Assembly: GCA_030656215.1 (NCBI GenBank)
Contig: JAUSOD010000045.1
Location: 1-34,307, forward strand
Length of the DNA stretch: 34,307 nucleotides
Reading direction: 5' to 3'
From: Azoarcus sp.
Lineage (GTDB): Bacteria; Pseudomonadota; Gammaproteobacteria; Burkholderiales; Rhodocyclaceae
Under the pieces are notes generated by a model, which made no database searches, was not told where the DNA came from, and saw nothing but the letters and a program-made list of their open reading frames with translations. A program made the position numbers and the translations under genes. Positions 28,782-34,307 of the stretch are shown here, piece after piece. Within the stretch, counting starts at the first letter, position 1. Each line of letters begins with the position of its first letter.

Positions 28782-28838
28782 AACCCAAAACCTTGTGCCT
28801 GTCGTTCGCAGATTGGCGACGCAGGCAAGGAGCCAGAA

Positions 28839-30407
28839 ATGCAGACCGTTGACGACATCAAGCCCTGCTATCCCCTGTTTCGTGACGACGACTACAAGGC
28901 GTCGCTGAAGAACAAACAGGATCTGTTCGAGGATCGCCACCCGGACGACAAGATTGCCGAAGTGTTCCAGTGGACCACCACCCAGGAATACCAGGACCTC
29001 AACTTCAAGCGCGAAGCGCTCACCATCAACCCCGCCAAGGCCTGCCAGCCGCTGGGCGCGGTGCTGTGCTCGCTCGGCTTCCACAAGACCCTGCCGTATG
29101 TTCATGGCTCGCAGGGCTGTGTCGCCTACTTCCGCACCTACTTCAACCGCCACTTCAAGGAGCCGATCTCCTGCGTGTCGGACTCGATGACCGAAGATGC
29201 GGCAGTGTTCGGTGGTCAGAAGAACATGATCGACGGCCTGGAAAACGCCAAGGCGCTGTACAAGCCCGACATGATCGCGGTGTCCACCACCTGCATGGCC
29301 GAGGTGATCGGTGACGACCTGAACGCCTTCATCAACAACACCAAGAAGGCCGGCAATATTCCCCAGGATTACCCGGTTCCCTACGCCCACACCCCGTCCT
29401 TCGTCGGTAGCCACACCACCGGCTGGGACAACATGTTCGAGGGCATTGCGCGCTACTTCACCCTCAACCACATGGAAGGCAAGGTTGTCGGCAGCAACGG
29501 CAAGCTCAACCTGGTGCCCGGGTTCGAGACCTATCTCGGCAACTACCGTGTCATGAAGCGGATGATGGGCGAGATGGGTGTGGACGCGACCATGCTGTGC
29601 GACCCGACCGACGTGCTCGATACCCCGTCCGACGGCGAGTTCCGCATGTATTCGGGCGGTACCACGATGGACGAAGTCAAGGACGCGCCGAACGCCTTCA
29701 ACACCATCCTGCTGCAGCCGTGGCATCTTGAGAAGACCAAGAAGCTGGTCGAGGGTACCTGGAACCACGAAGTCCCCAAGCTCAACATTCCGATGGGCAT
29801 GGAATGGACCGACGAGTTCCTGATGAAGGTGTCCGAGATCACCGGCAAGGAAATCCCGGAGTCGCTCGCGCTCGAACGCGGCCGTCTGATGGACATGATG
29901 CAGGACAGCCACACCTGGCTGCACGGCAAGCGTTTCGCGCTGTATGGTGATCCGGACTTCGTCATGGGCATGACCAAGTTCCTGCTCGAGCTCGGTGCCG
30001 AACCGACCCACATCGTGTGTAACAACGCGAGCAAGCGCTGGACCAAAGCGATGGAAAAGATGCTGGCCGACAGTCCGGTCGGCGCCAGCTGCAAGGTCTA
30101 CCCGGGCGCCGACCTGTGGCACCTGCGCAGCCTGTGCTTCACCGACAAGCCCGATTTCCTGATCGGCAACTCGTACGGTAAGTACATCCAGCGCGACACG
30201 GTGTTCAAGGGCAAGGAATTCGAGGTTCCGCTGATCCGCCTCGGCTTCCCCATCTTCGACCGTCACCACCTGCACAGGATGACCACCCTGGGTTACGAGG
30301 GCGCGATGTACATCCTCACCACCCTGGTCAATGCGGTCCTTGAGCGGCTCGACGACGAGACCCGCGGCATGGGCACCACCGACTACAACTACGACCTCGT
30401 TCGCTGA
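28839..30407 (+). CDS. nifK: Nitrogenase MoFe protein beta chain NifK
   Basis: Beta subunit completing the P-cluster and the docking face for NifH. The protein is 522 aa, full length for this group. P-cluster ligands are C69 (AKACQPLGAVLC), C94 (GSQGCVAYFRTYFNRHF) and C152 (STTCMAEVIGDD). The N-terminal extension (about 1-45) wraps the alpha chain. AAGGAG lies about 9 nt before the ATG. The last residues DYNYDLVR are typical of NifK. A 135-bp spacer with two hairpins separates it from nifT. Confidence 0.99.
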   Translation: MQTVDDIKPCYPLFRDDDYKASLKNKQDLFEDRHPDDKIAEVFQWTTTQEYQDLNFKREALTINPAKACQPLGAVLCSLGFHKTLPYVHGSQGCVAYFRTYFNRHFKEPISCVSDSMTEDAAVFGGQKNMIDGLENAKALYKPDMIAVSTTCMAEVIGDDLNAFINNTKKAGNIPQDYPVPYAHTPSFVGSHTTGWDNMFEGIARYFTLNHMEGKVVGSNGKLNLVPGFETYLGNYRVMKRMMGEMGVDATMLCDPTDVLDTPSDGEFRMYSGGTTMDEVKDAPNAFNTILLQPWHLEKTKKLVEGTWNHEVPKLNIPMGMEWTDEFLMKVSEITGKEIPESLALERGRLMDMMQDSHTWLHGKRFALYGDPDFVMGMTKFLLELGAEPTHIVCNNASKRWTKAMEKMLADSPVGASCKVYPGADLWHLRSLCFTDKPDFLIGNSYGKYIQRDTVFKGKEFEVPLIRLGFPIFDRHHLHRMTTLGYEGAMYILTTLVNAVLERLDDETRGMGTTDYNYDLVR

Positions 30408-30425
30408 GGAAGGGTTGGACGAAGC

Positions 30426-30457
30426 GGCATGGGGTGGGTGACTAGCCCACCCATGCC
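30426..30457 (+). other. Intercistronic hairpin nifK-nifT, 1
   Basis: GGCATGG(G)GTGGG pairs with CCCACCCATGCC over about 12 bp with one bulged G and a 7-nt loop. It lies 19 bp after the nifK stop. No U tract. Confidence 0.75.
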
Positions 30458-30470
30458 CTTCGAAGTCTTA

Positions 30471-30512
30471 TCGGGGAGGCTCGGGAGCATGGTGCTCGCC
30501 GATCCTCCCCGA
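30471..30512 (+). other. Intercistronic hairpin nifK-nifT, 2 (long)
   Basis: Outer stem TCGGGGAGG/CCTCCCCGA (9 bp) continues through one mismatch into TCGG-GAGCA paired with TGCTC-(G)-CCGA around loop TGG. This gives about 18 bp in one extended hairpin, the strongest in the operon. It is 30 nt before the nifT start. Confidence 0.8.
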
Positions 30513-30542
30513 GCCCGGTTCCGAGCCAACAAGGAGTCTGTT

Positions 30543-30767
30543 GTGGCCAATATCATGATTCGCAAGAACGACACAGGTGGACTGGTGTTCTATTTGCCCA
30601 AGCGCGACCTCGAGGACAACATCTCTTCGATCGAATTCGACTCCCCGGCCAAATGGGGCGGCGAACTCAAGCTCGCGGGCGGTGGTACCTACTATATCGA
30701 GCCGCAGGAAGCGCCGGCACGGCTGCCGATTTCCGTGCGTGCGAAGCGTCTGGACTCAGCCGAGTGA
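30543..30767 (+). CDS. nifT: NifT/FixU family protein
   Basis: A 74-aa protein of the NifT family, which nearly always follows nifK and whose role in cofactor maturation is not settled. The pattern MIRKNDTGGLVFYLPKRDLED followed by KWGGELKLAGGGTYYIEP is diagnostic. The start is taken as GTG 30543 because AAGGAG lies 6 nt ahead; the frame is open further upstream through the hairpins, which I regard as non-coding. It is followed by a hairpin and the ferredoxin gene. Confidence 0.9.
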   Translation: MANIMIRKNDTGGLVFYLPKRDLEDNISSIEFDSPAKWGGELKLAGGGTYYIEPQEAPARLPISVRAKRLDSAE

Positions 30768-30773
30768 GCGTTG

Positions 30774-30807
30774 CGGACGCGCTTTCGCAATCGCGGTAGC
30801 GTGTCCG
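30774..30807 (+). other. Intercistronic hairpin nifT-ferredoxin
   Basis: CGGACGCGCT (30774-30783) pairs with AGCGTGTCCG (30798-30807): ten pairs with one G-U, loop of 14 nt. It begins 7 bp after the nifT stop. Confidence 0.65.
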
Positions 30808-30846
30808 TAAGCGCTCGAGGCGTTTCCCCATTGAAAGGAGTTCATC

Positions 30847-31050
30847 ATGGCACTCAAGATCGTCCAGGCTGAATGCACGTCCTGCGGGGACTGCAAGCCC
30901 GTTTGTCCGACCAAGTCGATCACCGACAAGGGCGGTATCTTCAAAATCAACGCTGAAACCTGTACCGAGTGCGAGGGCGAGTTCGACGTGCCCCAGTGCG
31001 TAGAGGTCTGTCCCGGTACCGACACCTGTATCGTGCCGCTCGCGGCCTGA
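30847..31050 (+). CDS. 2[4Fe-4S] ferredoxin, nif-type (FdxN-like)
   Basis: A 67-aa ferredoxin. The first cluster motif is C10-x2-C13-x2-C16-x3-C20. The second is C39-x2-C42-x8-C51-x3-C55, the lengthened CX2CX8CX3C form seen in nif-linked ferredoxins, with an extra C61. GAAAGGAG lies 7 nt before the ATG. It sits between nifT and nifY and probably carries electrons to NifH or to cofactor-assembly proteins. Whether it is the main donor cannot be told, since no rnf or fix genes are in the window. Confidence 0.92.
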   Translation: MALKIVQAECTSCGDCKPVCPTKSITDKGGIFKINAETCTECEGEFDVPQCVEVCPGTDTCIVPLAA

Positions 31051-31059
31051 TCCTGAAAC

Positions 31060-31085
31060 CGGGGTGCGCCAGTTGGCGTGCCCCG
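31060..31085 (+). other. Intercistronic hairpin ferredoxin-nifY
   Basis: CGGGGTGCGCC pairs with GGCGTGCCCCG over 11 positions (two G-U pairs) with tetraloop AGTT. It begins 9 bp after the ferredoxin stop. No U tract. Confidence 0.75.
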
Positions 31086-31112
31086 TAGCTCCCTTGCACG
31101 ATGAGGCTCGTC

Positions 31113-31850
31113 ATGAACGCCCAAGCCAGTTCCGCATCCGCTCCCACCGGAAGCCCGGTCACCCGTGAAGCTGCATTGCGCATCGCGATGGCCGCCCGCG
31201 CACTGCCGGGCATCAAGGTCACCGAGTTCGTTCGTGCACTCGGCGACCGCCTTGGCACCCCCGTTACTGAAGACAAACTTTCCCGCGTGACGGTCGCGGA
31301 CATCAAGGCTCTGCTGCAGGGCGATGAGATCGTCGACCCCGGGGTTGACGCTGCGGCGCTGAAATCGGCCGTTCGCTATCTGTGGGGCGAAGGCATCGAT
31401 GACGGCAGTCCGGTACCGGACGCAGCGCTGCCGCCGGCCGCCGGTTTGTTGCGCGTGGCGGTGGCGTCCAACAACGCCGAACTGCTCGACGGCCATTTCG
31501 GCTCCTGTAACCGTTTTCTGATCTACCTTGTTTCGGAGACCGCCGTCGCCCTCGCCGAGGTGCGTTCCACGCATGGCGCCGACCAGGCCGAGGATCGCAA
31601 TGTGGCACGTGCCGAACTCATTGGTGATTGCCACCTGGTCTACATGCAGTCGATTGGGGGCCCCGCTGCGGCCAAGGTAGTGCGTGCCGGCATTCATCCG
31701 GTCAAGTATCCGGTCGGTGGCGCGGCGCGCGAGGTCCTGTCCCAGTTGCAGGGCACCCTGCAGCGCCCGCCACCCTGGCTGGCCAAGGTGCTCGGGCGCG
31801 AGGCTGCGAGTCTGCAGCGTTATGTGACCAGCGAGGAGTCCGAAGCATGA
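31113..31850 (+). CDS. nifY: NifY/NafY-type FeMo-co-binding protein
   Basis: A 245-aa protein. The N-terminal half (about 15-95) is the helical domain of NafY/NifY that contacts apo-nitrogenase. The C-terminal half (about 110-215) is a NifX/NifY-type cofactor-binding domain: LRVAVASNNAELLDGHFGSCNRFLIYLVS, where the histidine of DGHFGSC is the expected FeMo-co contact, then DCHLVYMQSIGGPAAAKVVRAGIHPVKYP. The start is set at 31113 because GAGG lies 6 nt ahead; 31101 lacks a ribosome-binding site. The stop overlaps the next start (ATGA). Confidence 0.9.
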   Translation: MNAQASSASAPTGSPVTREAALRIAMAARALPGIKVTEFVRALGDRLGTPVTEDKLSRVTVADIKALLQGDEIVDPGVDAAALKSAVRYLWGEGIDDGSPVPDAALPPAAGLLRVAVASNNAELLDGHFGSCNRFLIYLVSETAVALAEVRSTHGADQAEDRNVARAELIGDCHLVYMQSIGGPAAAKVVRAGIHPVKYPVGGAAREVLSQLQGTLQRPPPWLAKVLGREAASLQRYVTSEESEA

Positions 31851-32113
31851 TCAACGAGGCATTGCTGGCCGAAGCTGCGGTCGTGGTGGGCCGCGAGGGC
31901 ACGGGTGACGAGTGTGTCGCCGTGTTGCGCAAACAGTGGCCGGCGCTGCGGTTTGTCGCCTGCTCCGAGGATGACATCCCCGCACGCCTGCCGCCGGCGT
32001 TCGAGGCAGCGGGGTTCAATCTCTATCTGGTCGGTAGCGGCGATCACTGCCTCGCGCTGACTCGCGAACTGGATAGCGCGATCGGCATCGTCGTGGCCCG
32101 GATCGAGGAATGA
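31847..32113 (+). CDS. Small nif-cluster protein of unknown function
   Basis: An 88-aa acidic protein starting at the ATG shared with the nifY stop. It reads INEALLAEAAVVVGREG, CVAVLRKQWPALRFVACSEDDIP, FNLYLVGSGDHCLALT and GIVVARIEE, which suggests a small alternating alpha/beta fold. Comparable short genes follow nifY-type genes in other diazotrophs (a DUF6129-type protein is my best guess, from memory). Translational coupling suggests that it acts with NifY. It is the last gene of the tight nif run. Confidence 0.75.
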   Translation: MINEALLAEAAVVVGREGTGDECVAVLRKQWPALRFVACSEDDIPARLPPAFEAAGFNLYLVGSGDHCLALTRELDSAIGIVVARIEE

Positions 32114-32158
32114 ACAAACGAGCGAGTCGCGGCAGCAGCATGTGCTTGTCGCATCGCT

Positions 32159-32174
32159 TGTGACAAATTCCACA
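32159..32174. promoter_or_regulatory. Possible NifA-type site after the nif run
   Basis: TGT-GACAAATTCC-ACA fits TGT-N10-ACA. It lies in the 191-bp gap between the small nif gene and the GGDEF-like gene. I found no -24/-12 element between it and the GGDEF-like start, so it may be chance. An inverted repeat TTGTC-N11-GACAA overlaps it. Nothing else is recognisable in the gap. Confidence 0.3.
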
Positions 32175-32304
32175 CTGTACCGAGTGCCCAGTTGGCGGCG
32201 GGCGTCATAAGGTCACGGCAAGCCCCCGCACTGGAGAATAGAGTTAAAGGCACGGGCAGCGACCGCGAGGTAGCGCTGCATTTCCAGCATCGAGCCTTTT
32301 CTCT

Positions 32305-32973
32305 ATGTCGTATATCTCCAAACTGCTACGAGTCTGTTATCGCCTCAAGTCCCTCTTTGGCCGCGGTCCCCGATCGAGCCGGATGCCACAGGCACGATCG
32401 CGGCCCCCGTCGTTGGGGGGGGGGAAGTTTGTTCCCGCGCCGGCAATCGATCCCCTGACCGGGCTCGCTTCCCGCCTTGTCCTGGAAGCTCAGATCACGA
32501 AGGCGATCGTCCGCTCGACACGCTTTGGAACAGGCCTTGTCGTTCTTTGGGTGGAGTTGCACGATCTGGAGCGCGCAGTGAAATTGCTCGGCAGGGATGT
32601 GGCCGATGCGGCGCTGATAGTGCTGGCACGACGGTTGCAGGCACTGCTGAAGATGGAAAGTGCGCTTGCCCGGGTGCGGTTTCGTGCCTTTGCCGCGGTG
32701 CATGAAGGGGTGGTGGATGACGACGAACTGGTTCAGACCGTCGCCGCTTTGCACGATGCCTTGGCCTGTCCGTTCGACGTTTGCGAAGGAATGATACATA
32801 TCGCGTCGGGTGTGGGATTCGCGTCTTATCCTGATGATGGGAAGGATGCGTCCACGCTGCTGGCAGCGGCTGCGATGCGTGCTGTCATGCCGCGCAATCG
32901 ACATCCATCGCCACTGCGGTCGCTCGCATCGGCTCAGGTTGAGGCCGGCGCAGCTGCGGCTGATGCGGCTTAG
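32305..32973 (+). CDS. Degenerate GGDEF-domain protein at the end of the nif run
   Basis: A 222-aa protein. After a basic N-terminus of about 45 residues, DPLTGLASRLVLEAQITKAI opens a GGDEF-type fold that continues to GVGFASYPDDGKDASTLLAAAAMRAV. The active-site parts are lost: WVELHDLERAVKLLG replaces the D-x-D-x-F-K-x-x-N-D segment, and FRAFA stands where GGDEF should be. It cannot be a diguanylate cyclase; it may bind nucleotide or protein, or be decaying. A run of ten G at 32415-32424 lies between the N-terminus and the domain. No clear ribosome-binding site precedes the ATG; starts at 32382 (ATG) or 32413 (TTG) are possible. Confidence 0.7.
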   Translation: MSYISKLLRVCYRLKSLFGRGPRSSRMPQARSRPPSLGGGKFVPAPAIDPLTGLASRLVLEAQITKAIVRSTRFGTGLVVLWVELHDLERAVKLLGRDVADAALIVLARRLQALLKMESALARVRFRAFAAVHEGVVDDDELVQTVAALHDALACPFDVCEGMIHIASGVGFASYPDDGKDASTLLAAAAMRAVMPRNRHPSPLRSLASAQVEAGAAAADAA

Positions 32974-33008
32974 GTGGTCAGCGGGCTTACCCTCTGAAAG
33001 ACCCGAGC

Positions 33009-33040
33009 CCGCAGGCAAGGCCCAAGGCTCCTGCCTGCGG
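33009..33040. terminator. Hairpin between convergent genes
   Basis: Perfect 9-bp stem CCGCAGGCA/TGCCTGCGG with a short inner GGCC/GGCT pairing, between the convergent ends of the GGDEF-like gene and the 187-aa gene. It lacks a U tract on either strand, so termination efficiency is uncertain. Confidence 0.5.
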
Positions 33041-33050
33041 AATGCTGCGC

Positions 33051-33614
33051 TCAGACCGGTCCGCGGCCGCCGCGCTTGACTTCGATCGTGTCGGCGAGCG
33101 CGGCTTCGAGCGTGACTTCGTTGCCTTTTGCCTTGTAGCCCTGGAACGCGGTGCCGATGGTGGCGACTTTTTCGCCGGCGGACTGGCTCTTGAGTTCGCT
33201 CTTCTCGATGTTCAGTTCGTCGAGCAGCTCGTTCCACACCATGCCGTCTTCGAGCGGGAGCAGGGCGTAGCGGATGCCGTCGAGGCTGAGCTGAACCGGT
33301 TTGCCGATATTGGAGACGAAGAAAATCACCTTCACGTCGGGGGCAAAGTCGGCGGCGTAGCGCTCGATGAAGACCGGCAGGCGCGCGATGTCGTCGAGCA
33401 GGCCGGCGGCCAGCTTGAGTTTGTCGCCGTCGGCCAGCAGCACCGACTGACGCACCGTGGCGACCGGCGGCTTGCGCCGGCCGGAGGCGTCACCGACCTC
33501 GCCCTGAACCAGGACGAGGTCGCCCCGGTAGGCAAACAGGTCGGGCGCGCCCGCGGATTCGGTGAAGTTGCTGTTGAACAGCAGTCCTTGTTGTTCGTAG
33601 CGTTGCAGGATCAT
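33051..33614 (-). CDS. Uncharacterised protein downstream of nifM
   Basis: A 187-aa soluble protein that I do not recognise. It begins MILQRYEQQGLLFNSNFTES, continues with strand-rich stretches (FAYRGDLVLVQGEVGD, VKVIFFVSNIGKPVQLSLDGIRYALLPLEDGMVWNEL) and ends with a Lys/Glu-rich tail. It has no signal peptide, membrane helix or Cys motif. It starts 71 bp after nifM on the same strand and is probably co-transcribed. GAGAG lies about 6 nt before the ATG. The tie to nifM suggests a role in nitrogen fixation, but none can be named. Confidence 0.75.
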   Translation of the reverse strand: MILQRYEQQGLLFNSNFTESAGAPDLFAYRGDLVLVQGEVGDASGRRKPPVATVRQSVLLADGDKLKLAAGLLDDIARLPVFIERYAADFAPDVKVIFFVSNIGKPVQLSLDGIRYALLPLEDGMVWNELLDELNIEKSELKSQSAGEKVATIGTAFQGYKAKGNEVTLEAALADTIEVKRGGRGPV

Positions 33615-33685
33615 GTCGTGCTCTCGTGCAGTGGAAGGAATTCGATTGTTGAGGCAGTGCGGGCGAGGGCGCTCGCATGCAGGAT

Positions 33686-34307
33686 TCAGCCGGCAGTCGT
33701 GGCACCCAGCGTGGTGGCGCCCGCAGGGCGCAGCAGTCGCGCAAGCCAGCGTTTTGCGTCGCGCCGCGCGCGGTCTTCGGTAAGGCGGCGGCGCAGGGCG
33801 TCGGCGACTTCGGCATAGCTCAGCGTGCGTGCCGGATGGATGGCATCGCAGCGCAGCAGGTGCAGGCCGAGCTCCGAGCGCAGTACGCCGGACAGGCTAC
33901 CGACCGGGAGCGTGAACAAGGCTTCGTCGAGGGCCGGGTAAAGCTGGCCACGCAGTACCTCGCCAAGCTGTCCGCCGTTAAGTGCGGTGGGGCATTCCGA
34001 GTGCTTGATCGCCTGCTCCTCGAAGCGGGCGGGTTTGCTTTCAAGGCGGCGCGCGATCTCGCGGATCCGGTGTTCGGCCCGCTCGGCCGTGTTCTCCGGG
34101 TAGTCCTCGTTTACCGTGATCAGGATGTGACGTGCGCTGCGCTTTTCGGGGCTGTGGAAGCGGTCGAGATGGGTGTAGTAAAAAATCTCGGCCTCGGTGT
34201 CGCCAACTTCTCCGCTCCGTGCGCCGACGCGGTCCATGATCGCCTCGACCAGCAGGTCGCGGTGCAGGGCATCGGCGAGTTGCGATTCGGTGAGCCCGGC
34301 GCGCGCG
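33686..34307 (-). CDS. nifM: NifM, peptidyl-prolyl cis-trans isomerase (5' end cut by window)
   Basis: A parvulin-type prolyl isomerase needed to fold NifH. The reading frame is open to the right edge, so the true start lies outside; an internal ATG at 34237 is not the start, because the upstream codons continue typical NifM sequence (GLTESQLADALHRDLLVEAI). The rotamase domain covers RSARHILITVNEDYPENT to LGLHLLRCDAIHPARTL, with HSECPTALNGGQLGEVLRGQLYPALDEALFTL inside, and a helical tail follows. It is on the opposite strand to nifHDK, probably part of a separate nif transcript. Confidence 0.9.
   Translation of the reverse strand, partial: ARAGLTESQLADALHRDLLVEAIMDRVGARSGEVGDTEAEIFYYTHLDRFHSPEKRSARHILITVNEDYPENTAERAEHRIREIARRLESKPARFEEQAIKHSECPTALNGGQLGEVLRGQLYPALDEALFTLPVGSLSGVLRSELGLHLLRCDAIHPARTLSYAEVADALRRRLTEDRARRDAKRWLARLLRPAGATTLGATTAG

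Noticed and set aside
28518-30275. Long minus-strand frame opposite nifK (and a similar one at 27076-28593 opposite nifD)
   Set aside because: Both are His/Val/Asp-rich reversals of conserved nitrogenase genes with no domain of their own.
32175-32304. A sigma-54 promoter for the GGDEF-like gene
   Set aside because: GG and GC pairs occur, but none has the required 10-bp spacing together with a TGGCAC-like -24 box.

Overview
The window comes from the chromosome of a GC-rich, nitrogen-fixing Gram-negative bacterium. Gene content (nifHDKT-ferredoxin-nifY beside draT, pilSR after a PP0621-type gene, waaA, eutBC, thiC/thiD) and protein character point to a betaproteobacterium of the Rhodocyclales, of the Azoarcus/Aromatoleum/Thauera type. 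The assignment rests on protein character alone; no search could be run.

Layout. Two palindromic repeats (1-140) flank a thiamine pyrimidine operon, thiD-thiC, read leftward behind a TPP riboswitch (141-3045). A ybiB-like gene follows, then a tandem pair of beta-hydroxyacid dehydrogenase paralogues with overlapping stop and start codons. A leftward group, mtnA - class II aldolase - PAS/GGDEF/EAL protein (5950-10113), looks like a methylthioribose-phosphate (DHAP-shunt) salvage module with a c-di-GMP enzyme behind it. Its upstream region carries an unrecognised, strongly structured element. A YbdL-like methionine aminotransferase is divergent from it. Rightward then come PP0621, pilS and pilR, followed by eutB and eutC (ethanolamine ammonia-lyase) and the scar of an XRE/HigA-like antitoxin. 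Leftward waaA is followed by a rightward, tightly coupled surface-glycan operon: UDP-glucuronate-type epimerase, ArnT-like glycosyltransferase, Asp-box (sialidase-like) protein and a membrane protein.

From 23.5 kb to the end the window is a nitrogen-fixation island. A SIR2-like protein and a bacteriohemerythrin form a two-gene operon read leftward. Its promoter region holds a clean sigma-54 element and two TGT-N10-ACA sites 22 bp apart, so it is probably a NifA-controlled member of the nif regulon. draT (leftward) is divergent from nifH, and the likely NifA site for nifH lies inside the draT coding sequence. nifH, nifD, nifK, nifT, a 2[4Fe-4S] ferredoxin, nifY and a small unknown gene run rightward. 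Every intercistronic gap from nifH to nifY contains a strong hairpin, and the leaders of nifD and nifK share sequence motifs. A degenerate GGDEF-domain gene with a ten-G tract follows. An uncharacterised gene and the truncated nifM come in from the right on the opposite strand.

How it works together. NifH/D/K form nitrogenase. NifM folds NifH, NifY handles FeMo-co or apo-enzyme, and the ferredoxin probably supplies electrons. DraT can switch NifH off by ADP-ribosylating Arg102. The hemerythrin could buffer or sense oxygen; the role of the SIR2-like protein is unknown. The most interesting candidates are the NifA/sigma-54-controlled SIR2-hemerythrin operon, the repeated RNA structure of the nif operon, the structured element upstream of mtnA, and the homopolymer-containing degenerate GGDEF gene at the end of the nif run.
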